Assembly (NCBI GenBank): GCA_015657535.1
Contig: JADHZB010000635.1
Coordinates: 1,619 to 39,255, forward strand
DNA length: 37,637 bases
Origin: Nephromyces sp. MM_2019
Taxonomy: Eukaryota > Apicomplexa > Aconoidasida > Nephromycida
Reading direction: 5' to 3'
This document shows positions 27,873-37,637 of this stretch, piece after piece (the first letter of the stretch is position 1; every line of letters begins with the position of its first letter). The position numbers were made by a program, and so were the translations under genes. The notes beneath the pieces were generated by a model. It searched no databases. It had not been told where the DNA came from and saw only the letters and a program-made list of their open reading frames with translations.

Positions 27873-30800
27873 TATTCTCCGTATTTAAAAAGGTTGATTA
27901 AGCTTATGTCCTGAATTCTTATTTTATGATTAAACAATCCTTAGGATTTTTATGAACTAACTTTTATATGATAAAAATTCCTACTTTGCATGATAACTAC
28001 TTTGGCAAATATAAATCGAAAGCATCTCTTCTCTTCTATGGAGCATGATAAGTTTATTACATGTTTCAACATGAAAATAAAACTATTTTTTATAAAAAAT
28101 TAATCTCTTTTAATATCATTTAAACATAAATAAAATATACTGTGTTCTTATTTCATTCAAACATGTGTTAATCTTATATAAGATCGCATTTAACGAAAAA
28201 AATCATTGGAACGATCTAGGTTATGCGTGATGCCGATATTTTAAAGGGCTCATACACAGGGCTCCAAGTTTCAGCAATTACTTCAAACTGCTAGTTTTTG
28301 TTTGACAAGGCATGTTTTCAAATGTGTAGCAGTTTATCCGTACTTCAGCTCAAAACTTTGAAAAATAGTACTGTGCAGCACATTGTAACTGTGGGTTTTC
28401 CTTCTACCCACTTACCCCACTGAAATGCCGGGGTTAGCCGGTAAACGGGAAGGCTCTTTGCTCACTCCTCGACTATCATTTGCTTAGCTAGTCTATTCAT
28501 TATCATGTGGAGAGGATAAATGTAATGTGTGATGGGAGGATAGTAAGGCAGAAGCATTATTTTGGCTAGCTTAGAAAATGGGTGAGCGGTATACTCACGA
28601 ATATTATTCTACGTTGATAACTCAAATCGCAAGATTAGCATAGGCCTGTGAATACAATGTCTCACCAATATGACCCTTGTGTGAATCAAATTACAATATT
28701 AACGTGAGCCTGTGAACTTAGCAATATCAATACTTTGCAGACATGGAATGGGGGTGCACAGTAAAAGACTTGGGTGTGAGCGGGCACAAATGCATGTGCT
28801 TTCAGTGACATCTGGGAATGATCCAGGAAAGGTAAAAAGAATCTAGGCGATTAAAAAAAACTCCAGTCACACCTTCCTCTCGGTGAAAAACAAACGGAAA
28901 AAGGAAGCGCTATCTTCATAAAAATTCGCATGCCACACATAACTCAAACAAACTGACAATCTTACCCACACACAGCAATGATTTGCCTATGTAGCTCATC
29001 TTAAGTATTCGTCCCTTTAACATGCCAGAAAGGAGTTATTGAATAAATAAAAAAAACCTTTTCCTAGGATAAATTCCTTACATATATATGCACATCTAAA
29101 GCAAGTCCACAAAACACTAGAATATCAGTAGACAATTTTATATCGATGACGCAGTTCAGTTTCTTGCTAAGATGTGTGACTATACGCATCCGTTGACCTT
29201 ACGCTTAGCGTTACTGAGATATTATAACATATTCATAGTATTGCAATCACTTTTTGGATCTCCAAATCTCAGTCAGAACATGCTTATAAGCCTTACTTGT
29301 TTACAAATCAAAATATGCTTATATGGAGGTATCACTTCTTTTTTATCTTTATCGTCCTTCTGCATGCCGGCAGCTGGTGTGAGTGTTATTCGGGGCTACA
29401 CTGGCTTAACGCGCAGCCGCTGATTCTATGAATCCTACATAATTTTTTTTAATCCTACTGACGCCTGTAAGTATTTGAACTTGTACGCGGACACAAGAAT
29501 ACCAGTGTTAAAATTTTGTTGCAAGCATCACTACTCAGCAAAAATTTTACCCATCAAGCATACATCCATATAAACTCGCACATAGTTTCATGTAGCACGC
29601 ACAATAGCCGGTAACCCTATGTGGAATAAGATTTACTGCTCACATACTTAAGGTACCGCAGTATCGTTTTATGCAGGTGATTTTGCATAATTATTTAGCT
29701 AGGCAATATATCTTCGCTGCATATCTACCTGTATAAATGCAGGTCGGTACATGACGCCCTTTTTACGGTAAACAGCCTGCCACTCTATGTTGATGCCACA
29801 AAATTTTTTCCATCATGTCAATTTAGTCGAGTAAAAATCGTAAACACTTAGTGTTTTAGCCATAGTGAACAAAAGGATAGAAACGTGTCTAAAGCTTACT
29901 GAAAAGTAATCATAATTTGGTCCGAAAGGAAAAGATTATTGTTGTATAGTTTTGCAAAGATGGCGTATGACTAATTTTGCTTATTTCTTTATGATATTTT
30001 TGCTATACTCATGCATCAGTGGCACACGGTTAAATATGCCTGCAAATATTTGCCGGGAATGCAGCTCTTCGTGCAATTAACTCAATTAGGATAATGCGGC
30101 TGTAAATCCATTTTGTCAAATCTATGAACAGATAAGTATAATGGATGCATAGTAAGGCTGTGCTCCATATTGAATGTCAATTAAGCATGACCTATTCCGA
30201 GAAACCAAAGTAGCGAAGACTTTTTTTGCAACCCGCTTCATTATCAAGGATTATTTTTTCTGCTCTTCATGATTCAGACTCTCAAAATAATCTGTGCATC
30301 CAAGTTGGAGTTTCTTTTTTTAGCTTAAACGTCTAGCCCACCTGTATAATATAACTAGCTCAGTTACTAATATCTTCCAGGTATCAATCTTCTGCGGCTG
30401 AGCACTTAGATGCTGCTAAATTATATTATAGCTGCTGGTCTTGGAGCATATTCTGTTCCGTAATTTCGAAAAATTGCTTCTCGTCAATTTCTTTCCTGCA
30501 ATTTCTTATGGTGAGCAAGTTATATTCTTGCTTGCTGGTTGCTAGCTATTCACTAGAATTTTAGTTTATTTCTCTGAAAAAAAGCACAGCGCCCCTACGC
30601 TTAGCAAACATTTTAAGAAATCTTCTCGTAAAGCGAAAATGGAGGCAACGCATGTTCATCTATCCAGAAACTTTGTCAGCAAATACTTTTCATTTCACTT
30701 TGTAATTTTGAAAAGTAACGCGAAACCTCCCATTCTTACTTCACAAACAAGATGCCGCCAATAGCATGGCAACACCTGGATATCACTACCTTTATCTTCT

Positions 30801-31200
30801 CTCTGGACATGCAGGTGAAAGTTATAAAGGCGGTAAAATAGCTGCTAACTTCGAGGAAGCAGGATCCGCGTGGCTGCTATCAACTAGGCTTCGAAGGTAG
30901 TTTCCCGAGCAACATCGCCTAATTTATATGCTACAAAAACTCAAGTTAAAATTTCCGTCTGATCGTTACCGCTCAGTTCTGGTTTCCCATTGAGTAGGGT
31001 GCTATTAAGCAGGCGAGGTGTAGGTGTTACTAAAATAATGGCACCTTAATCTGGGATTATGAATCATTGAAGTATGATCAACTGCAAGTCTTTCATCCTG
31101 TAATCAATGCTTACACACGTGCACACACGTAGCATAACTCTGGCATTATCACCCGTTATCCCCTATGGGTTTCAGACTTTCCTGTTATCCCTCAGCGTCC
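27873..31200. other. Non-coding stretch, no gene seen
   Basis: Only one frame over 80 codons (29172-29423, plus) occurs. It lacks domain-like text or splice-consistent neighbours. No tRNA cloverleaf, rRNA or transposon end was recognised. Confidence 0.45.
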
Positions 31201-31503
31201 GCACACGAGGTTATTATGCTTGCAAGTGGGCACACACTGAATTTGTCCCCAGAAAGCGAGTACACAATGATTAACACCCCGGCAAGCGAGCAAACACGGG
31301 CTTAATATGCTTGCCAGGCAGCACACGCTGATTTTTTGCCCAGCAAGCGAGCACATACCAATTTAATATGCTGGCAAAAGCCAGTACGGGTCTGTTTCTC
31401 AGTTAGGCAAGCGAACACACACCGATTCTTACCCCAGCAAGCGAGTACAGACGAGGTTGATATGCTTGCAAGCCGTACACACTGGTTTGCCGCCCAGCAA
31501 GCG
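31201..31503. repeat. Diverged ~30-bp minisatellite
   Basis: A core cagcaagcgag(c/t)acacac recurs near 31254, 31284, 31345, 31409, 31439 and 31496, at spacings close to 30 or 60 bp. A second motif, ttaatatgcttgc, recurs near 31211, 31302, 31363 and 31457. Copies are substantially diverged. Open frames through it are by-products of the repeat. Confidence 0.7.
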
Positions 31504-34448
31504 AGGAAATATCTAATTCGCAGCTGAGCTCGTCGCAACGCATCTATTTGATATGTTAGCATACATATATTTGATGCCTCCGCGCAAACACAACCTCTCA
31601 GGTTTTGGTTCTAGTATACATTGTCTCCGTCTAGATACGGCCTCTCGTACTGTCTCACATGATCTCCCGCAGCTTCATGTGATTGTCTGCCATATACGTC
31701 AGAGACACACTAACGTACTGCAGGCGCGTCGCGCTGGCGTACCTCGGTCGAGCTCAAACGATAGCCTTACACTGCTGTCCTCGCACGCCACCTCGCCATG
31801 TCTCAAACACTGCTTGGAATTTTGGTGTGCAAATAACACAGCGCCTACTAAACTGTCCACACCCCACCCCCCTCAAAATATCAGTCGGAATGGGAGCGTG
31901 CAACGAAGCCGCCCTATATGTATCTCCTGAGAGACCTGCAGGCTACGCTGTCCAGAAAAGTGTCATCTTCGTGAATATTGGTGGATCTCGCATTCTAAGC
32001 GGGCTATAGTGGGCGTGTAGCTGTTTTAGCCTCTATTCTATTGTGTAATGTCGCACCACGTAGGAAGCATAATCATGTGTCCAAAGCTGGTTTACCGGTA
32101 AATTCGGGAGACGATGTAGCGCTGCAATTAAAAGCGGTAAGCCAAGAAAAATGCGCACATACGGGCATGGTGAGCGATGAGAGTGAGTTGACGAAAATGT
32201 GTGACAAGGGGGGTATATAGGTCCCACAGTATTAACTGCGTAGTTCCAAGGTAATAGCAAAGCTTTCTGTGGAGAGATGAAGTCAGGAAGTGGGGATATT
32301 TTAATGGAAACGATAGATGCGGCCAGTGACTTGACTTGATGGCTACACATGGAAAAGCATTTGTTGATGCAAATCACACAATAAGTATCGAAAGGATAGA
32401 TTATTGCTGTATCTGAGCTTAACTGCATGCATACATACTGGAATAGTTTAAATGGTGTATTTCAGCCTAGTGTTGTGGAAGAATTGTTATGCAGTCGGCC
32501 CAGAACGCCTCATGCGAAGGGAAAGTTCCTGTTTCGTCTAACATATATAACTTAAAGTGCTTATTCTGAAGGCGAACGTGTATCTCTGTTGAAAAAATAA
32601 CAAATTGTATTTTTTACAATTCATTGCATTTTATTTCAAACTGTTTTTATCATGAGACATGTCTAAATGAGTATCTATGCTAACCACTCGCAATTATTGC
32701 TGATATGTTTAACTTATCGAATGTGGCTGTTTTACTGGTAATATCAGGTTTATTATCATTTTGTCATGATGGCATATTGAAGGAGAAAATTGAATCCTTT
32801 GTGCATACCTGGTGAAGCCACCACATGCACATAGAGAATCCACTGCTAATTTCATCATTTGCTAAAACAGATTTTAATTTTTCATCCAGCATGTGTTCAT
32901 GCCTCAGCGTGTGCAGTTCTTGCCACTCCTAATGTGCTTCATTGCGGCTCTGCTTGTGATAAGTATAGCAGTGAGAAAAGAGGAATGTTAATTCATCTTT
33001 TTCGGTTGTTACTTTGATTGCTTCACCCTTGTTGTCATGTAGGATGCACTTAAGGAGGATTTTCGTGAGTTTGTGGTAGCTGATTGGTATGTTGATTCTG
33101 TGTAGACACGTGCTTGTAAAACGAAAAATTGCGTGCATGAAGGCTTTATCTATTTCTTTGCCGACATGTTGCTTCTTCTCGTTTCTTTATCGACATTTTG
33201 CTTCTCGTTTCTAACCCCTTATTTTACTTCTTCATCGTATTACTTAGCACTAAGAAATTCATTGGTTGAGTTCTTTCCTGCATTTTCTATGGGTTGGGCT
33301 TATGCAATGCCCTAACACAGGTTCTATATTTTGACATGAAAAAAGTTTCTTTTAATGATGGCCCATGCTACATATGCGTGGAATCTGTGTCTTGAAAATT
33401 ATAATTCTTTATTGAGACCCCCCAAGTAGATTACAGCTAGTAATGTTTTCATAGAGCTTGGTAAATTACAAGCATTTCTTTCTTGCTTAAGGCACGCAAA
33501 TCACTCTTCATGATAGTGCTTGCAGAAGAAGATGAAAGCGGGAAAAGCAGTATAGCATGATATTTGTTTATGCTAGTGGATTGTGGATGTATAGCTTATG
33601 GAGGAGGAATTTGCATTTTCTGTGTCTTGTGTGCTGAGACCTTTATTAAGCGTTACTGTGTGGGATAATGCCCACCACACCACGCTAGTGTTTTAGCTTT
33701 CTTCAACAACCTGTAGTTGTGTGTGCTACAGCTTTCATAGTCTGAAAGTTTTTAACCTTTTTCCATTTTTTACTGTCTGCGACGCTAATTTTTATTCTGC
33801 AACCGATCCTTTTTTCTTAGTTCTCTCTATGAAACGTTTCTTAATTGGTGACAAAGTTTTGACTTTGCCTACTAATTTGGCTTCAACTTGCTTAGATGAT
33901 CTTGAAGATACCGCTTCTCCCAGTTTATGCTGCGTTTTTTGCTTGAAAAGAGGAGATAAACAATCCCGCTTCTCCTTCGTTGAAAAATTTCACACTTGGA
34001 TAGCTCAATAAACTTGTTTTTACTCAATTTCCCCTCATCTTCAATGAAAAAATCTTGCGACAATCCCCACCTTTCACTGCGTGCCCTCTCACCCAAAGCT
34101 TCCCCTTTCCACGCTCTTTCATAAACTTCCTCTGTTTCTATCCTTTCACTGAATCTATCTAAAAGTAGAGATACTGATAAAATTTTATATTCTTCACGTT
34201 GTCTAATACATGTAATCTTTTTTGCGGTGTGTGTAGGTCCTGGTAGATGTTTTATGATGGGGGTGCCTGGAGCTTCCATGTGTGCAGCTCCTTCCATCGT
34301 CTTCACATTTTAACTATGTCTTCAAAGTCTTGAGCCGATGGCTTTGCTTGAATTTTCGTAAAGTACCAAGTTAAACACCACTGGCAGCTGGCAGACACTC
34401 ATTGATGGCTCTATTCTAAATCGCTCTTTACTTCTCTCTTTTTCTCAG
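31504..34448. other. Upstream region of the kinase gene, no firm gene
   Basis: It becomes T/G-rich towards the kinase, like that gene's introns. A 144-codon minus frame (33872-34306) and a 96-codon plus frame (33721-34011) overlap. Neither is recognised and neither has convincing support. Confidence 0.4.
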
Positions 34449-34535
34449 CCTACTAGTGATTGGTCACTGGCTAGCACCCAGTCTATTCACCAACCTGTTA
34501 TAACCGCACTTTCCACCCTCGTGCAAGACCCACCT
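34449..34535 (+). other. Possible 5' exon upstream of the kinase
   Basis: A strong acceptor (cttctctctttttctcag) is followed by 29 open codons reading PTSDWSLASTQSIHQPVITA and nine more, then a gtaatg donor in phase 0. It could splice to 34633 in phase 0 (weak acceptor cttgaag), giving the kinase an N-terminal extension, or belong to an untranslated leader. Confidence 0.25.
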
Positions 34536-34632
34536 GTAATGAGGCTATGAAGAGGTTTTCCACCTTACACACGCGGCCCAGATAACGTATCTGATTGAGT
34601 CTTGTAATCATTATCCTCGAAAAAGCTTGAAG

Positions 34633-34899
34633 ATGGAGATTGAGGAGCCTTTTAATTTCAGTGCAGACCTTTCTAAACAAGAAATCCACTTTAAAAAGAT
34701 CTCAGCGGACAAACCTCTTGTTTTACACTCGAGGATAGGTTCAGGTACTTATGGCGATGTGTATAAAGCCTCCTTGAAAGGAGAGCCACGCACAAGAACC
34801 ACAAAGTACTATGCCGTTAAGTACTTTAAAGAGGAGACGAAACTGATTATGAAGGAGGGTTTCGGGTGTACTACGCTGAGAGAGCTATCCGCCGTGCAG
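34633..34899 (+). CDS. Kinase exon 1: glycine loop, VAIK lysine, C-helix
   Basis: The ATG gives MEIEEPFNFSADLSKQE and then the kinase N-lobe. The frame is open a little upstream, but without an ATG. It ends at CAG before gtgggctgtgg, phase 0. Confidence 0.75.
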
Positions 34900-37307
34900 G
34901 TGGGCTGTGGGGGGTTTGAGGAGAGGGAGAATTTTTGTTGGGTGGGATGAGATGTAAAAATTTGGGTTTTATGGGGTTGCTTGCGAAGAGGGGTTCTGCG
35001 TCTAGTGATTTGACGTTTTGGGTGATGTTTTAGTGGCAGAGGTTGCGTGTGAAATGATTGATTTTAGTGGTTTATTCTGATATGTTTTGCTGTTTTTTTT
35101 GGGAATTTTCCTTGTGTGTGGCTTTTTGTGGGGGAAAATCGGCATTTTTGCAGGCGATTTTAGTTGTTTGTTAATTCTTTGTGGTATTTTGTTTTGGAGG
35201 CCGATTTGGATGGATTGAAGTGCAGATTTGGATGGTTTTAGTGCAGTTTCTAATGGTTTAAATGAAGTGTTATTTTGCCGCTTAAACTCTCTTCTCTATT
35301 CATCTTCCTCTATATAGCTTTTGTGCCTCTTCCAGCTACCTTGTTGATTTCATCTCGCTAGCAGTTTGCTTACTTTTCTGCTTTGGTTTACTTTTTATGG
35401 CCGTGAGGTATTGAACTCACTTCTAATGCGTATATATGCCCTAAAAAATGATTACAGGATGTGAATGAAGTAATGACTTGCTCACTGTGCAAAATATCGG
35501 TTTTTTTCGCGTGTGTGTACGAATCTCGCTTTGTTGCTTCTGAATCTTCTGCGTCCCTCCTATATTTCTAGAACTGCGGATCATTTATCATGTGTGTTCG
35601 GATCTCGCTTGCTGTATTAACTTTGAAGCTTGTGTTTCCCCATCGCATATATCCAGAACTGCGGATCACATCCGAATATTCTAGCCATTGAAGATCTCTT
35701 CATTGAGGCTTGCCCTAGGCTCACAAGTTTGATGAATAGGCGCGTCAGAATATGGGTGGAAAGCGGCCACGCTAAGCCTGAGGGATACCCCCTTCCAAAC
35801 AATCAGATTTATGTGTTTGCCGCATACGAATACTGTGATGGTGTGTATGATAAGCTAACGTTTTTGATGATGTGTGTGTGTGTGTGCATGTGCTTTTGCG
35901 GTGTGTTTCTGCATATACTTGTATAAGTGTGTCTTCAAATACGCTAAAGACATGCATATGATAGTGTTTCCATCTGTGTGTGTAGACACAGATGTATATA
36001 TGGAAATGTGTCGATATAATAGAAACGTTCTGCAGCTTGCTTCAATGTGACTGTAAGGCTGAAGCTTCTTCTCTCTCATTAATGCGAGTTTCAGTGAGTT
36101 TTTGAAGGCTTTCTTTATGTGCATCTTTTAGTTGATTTTGTAGATAAAGTGGTTCTTTAGGGAAGTTTGCTGTATATAATTTGGTGTGTGTTCACCAGTA
36201 ATACCGCTATTATACTATTGTGGTGTTTGTGTGAAGAAGTTAACGGCGAATCAAATACACTGTTTAGGGTAGAATTTAAGCATATATTAAAGTATCTCTC
36301 AAATGCTATATAAATTCATCCCCTCTTTTTTTTTTGATGCTTAAAAAACGTCTAAACTTTAAAGAATAATGAATATTTCAATAAGTCGGAATTGTTGCGT
36401 TTAAAAACAACTAAAAGGCGAATTTTTTCATTTGTCTGTTTCCTTGAATTTTGTCTTTTTTGATTTTTCCTCGTCTTCTTCCCCACTGTTCTCTCCTTTG
36501 CCTTGAAGCTCCTGAGTATTTCAATTATTTTCCCCTTTTGCTCGTGTGATTGGGGTTTATCATAAAAAAAGTGGATGAAATGATGAGATTTTTTGATGAA
36601 TCTTCGAATAAAATATGGTTTAAATCATTATTCTTTAGAAGAAGATGATTTTACGCTTCTTATGATGTGTGTGTGCTAAAAATTTCTCCAAAAACAGGAG
36701 GAGACATTAAAAATATTCTTCTCGAGAAGAAGAAGCAAAATCGTGACGATAAATCTAAATGGGGATTCTCTCTAATGGAATCTAAATTGTATGCTTTTCA
36801 GCTCTTGAATGGACTTTCATTCTTACATAGTCAAAGGGTAGGGAAGCTTCTTGACTGTGTGTGTCTGTGATTTATATAAGGCAAGGCAGCTTCCTCTATT
36901 TTTTTACCATATAATTTCTTTGCTTTTAAGGCGATTTTTAACAGTCTTAGCTTAACTTCTCAAGGTTGTGTGTGTTTTTTTATGCTCTTTCACACATGCG
37001 ATGCGCTTGTCTTATGTCTCTATCCCTTTGATGGTAGTATAATCGTGAAATTCTTTCGCGAATTCATTGATATGTGTGTGTGCAGATGTGTCACCGTGAC
37101 TTGAAACCGGATAACTTGATGTTATTAAGCTCTAATGAGCCTACCGTTTTGAAGATCGGTGACTTGGGACTTTGTAGGGAATTTCGCACACATATTGGTG
37201 AGGTAACTCCTACCATATGCACCATCTACTATCGCCCACTTGAGGTATTATTGGGAAGAATACATTTTGCTGCTAATTCAGATGCTGCTGAAGAAGCCGG
37301 AGATGAA
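34633..37307 (+). CDS. CMGC/CDK-like protein kinase, N-lobe to activation segment (3' part outside window)
   Basis: Four exons (34633-34899, 35657-35840, 36698-36837, 37086-37307) give 271 codons with agreeing phases (0, 1, 0, then 0 at the last donor gtaagt). Seen: glycine loop GSGTYGDVY at residues 36-44; AVKYF with the ATP-anchoring Lys63; a PSTAIRE-like helix GCTTLRELSAVQ with Glu84; catalytic loop HRDLKPDN at 200-207; metal-binding DLG at 223-225 in place of DFG; and YYRPLEVLLG at 245-254 where CDKs have WYRAPEVLLG. An insertion of about 25 residues follows the N-lobe strands and another follows the hinge (EYCDGGDIKNILLEKKKQ). These features place it in the CMGC group near CDKs, probably an apicomplexan-type cdc2-related kinase. 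The subfamily is not assigned. Lobe residues IX-XI are missing because they lie past the right edge. Confidence 0.85.
35511..35668 (+). repeat. Tandem duplication spanning a 3' splice site
   Basis: A block with gtgtgt..atctcgctt, a pyrimidine-rich middle and an AG followed by AACTGCGGATCA appears twice. The AACTGCGGATCA ends are at 35572-35583 and 35657-35668, 85 bp apart. The upstream copy carries its own tatatttctag acceptor. Only the downstream copy continues into kinase coding sequence. Confidence 0.8.
35657..35840 (+). CDS. Kinase exon 2: N-lobe strands and hinge
   Basis: The acceptor is atatatccag. The text NCGSHPNILAIEDLFIEA is standard for kinase subdomain IV and fixes the start. The end at GATG before gtgtgtatg is fixed because it restores EYCDGGDI with exon 3. 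Confidence 0.85.
36698..36837 (+). CDS. Kinase exon 3: hinge to helix E
   Basis: The acceptor is ccaaaaacag. It encodes GGDIKNILLEKKKQNRDD and on to LLNGLSFLHSQR, the helix that precedes the catalytic loop. Donor gtaggg. Confidence 0.85.
37086..37307 (+). CDS. Kinase exon 4: catalytic loop and activation segment
   Basis: The acceptor is unusual: a GT repeat ending tgtgtgtgtgcag. It encodes MCHRDLKPDN, IGDLGLCREF and YYRPLEVLLG, then an acidic stretch (AAEEAGDE) before gtaagt. Confidence 0.9.
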
Positions 37308-37502
37308 GTAAGTTGCTGTTCTTCTTTCGTCAATTTTATTGTGAAACAAGCCTGTTTTAATGTTGCAAGTATATGTATTTCTATGGTGATATTTATGTAC
37401 AGAGATAATTACATACTAAATATGCACTCCTCTTTTCCATGATTACTTTCAATCACAAATTTTTTAACATTCTCTATACATACGCACCAATATGTAAAAC
37501 GC

Positions 37503-37637
37503 CTACATGACAACTAATTTTAACCATTCACTACTTTCTTTATTCAATTGTTTATCCTCGTCTTCAAGTATATTTTCATCATCTTCAAATAGATTTTCAT
37601 CATCTTCAAGTAGATTTTCATCATCTTCAAATAGATT
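37503..37637 (-). CDS. Possible C-terminus of a minus-strand acidic repeat protein
   Basis: On the minus strand the 21-bp repeat is open from the window edge and encodes a heptapeptide of the type DDENLFE three times. It then runs on into ILEDEDKQLNKESSEWL and stops with TAG at 37505-37503. The non-repeat tail is polar and protein-like. However, this position should be an intron of the plus-strand kinase, and a repeat with a period of 21 stays open by itself. I rate a real gene as possible only. Confidence 0.25.
   Translation of the reverse strand, partial: NLFEDDENLLEDDENLFEDDENILEDEDKQLNKESSEWLKLVVM
37561..37637. repeat. 21-bp tandem repeat at the right edge
   Basis: The unit tcttcaaatagattttcatc(a) starts at 37561, 37582, 37603 and 37624 (partial), with alternating agta/aata variants. 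It continues past the window. The period is a multiple of three. Confidence 0.95.

Noticed and set aside
31302..31562. 86-codon Cys/Ala-rich minus-strand frame
   Set aside because: It runs through the ~30-bp minisatellite; its repeating text is a by-product of the repeat.
33872..34306. 144-codon minus-strand frame as a gene
   Set aside because: It opposes the T/C-rich upstream region of the kinase and overlaps an equally weak plus frame. No domain or splice evidence, so left as unassigned.
1..37637. tRNA, rRNA, CRISPR or transposon ends
   Set aside because: I looked for tRNA arm motifs, spaced direct repeats and terminal inverted repeats by eye and found none convincing.

Overview
The window is AT-rich nuclear DNA from an intron-rich eukaryote. 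No operons, ribosome-binding sites or bacterial gene order are visible. Coding exons are short to medium, joined by GT..AG introns, and separated by kilobases of non-coding sequence. The best-supported gene, rebuilt here from 15 exons on the minus strand, looks like the rhoptry neck protein RON2. That points to an apicomplexan parasite. The exact lineage cannot be fixed from this sequence alone.

Layout. Positions 1-2921 (+) hold the 3' part of a gene of unknown function: three small putative exons and one large terminal exon encoding a Ser/Gly/Arg/Pro-rich, RNA-binding-like tail. From 2922 to 6576 lies a convergent intergenic spacer with a small 34-bp tandem repeat. From 21230 down to 6577 (-) runs the RON2-like gene (about 2168 codons, N-terminal signal peptide, several C-terminal hydrophobic segments, a cysteine-rich loop between the last two). 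Its first nine introns all fit phase 1, so exons 2-9 are eight consecutive frame-symmetric exons. From 21231 to 34632 is a gene-poor stretch. It contains a decayed ankyrin-repeat-like pseudogene (about 26560-27872, -), a diverged ~30-bp minisatellite (about 31201-31503) and two weak exon candidates. From 34633 to the right edge (+) are four exons of a CMGC/CDK-like protein kinase whose C-lobe continues outside the window. The last 77 bases are a 21-bp tandem repeat that is also an open acidic heptapeptide frame on the minus strand.

How the genes work together. Known biology links RON2 to host-cell invasion: it is secreted from rhoptries into the host membrane and its C-terminal loop binds parasite AMA1 to form the moving junction. 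The kinase (probably cell-cycle or transcription control) and the Ser/Gly/Arg-rich protein show no visible functional link to it. Eukaryotic neighbours need not be related. All exon joins are inferred from splice motifs and phase agreement, not from transcripts.
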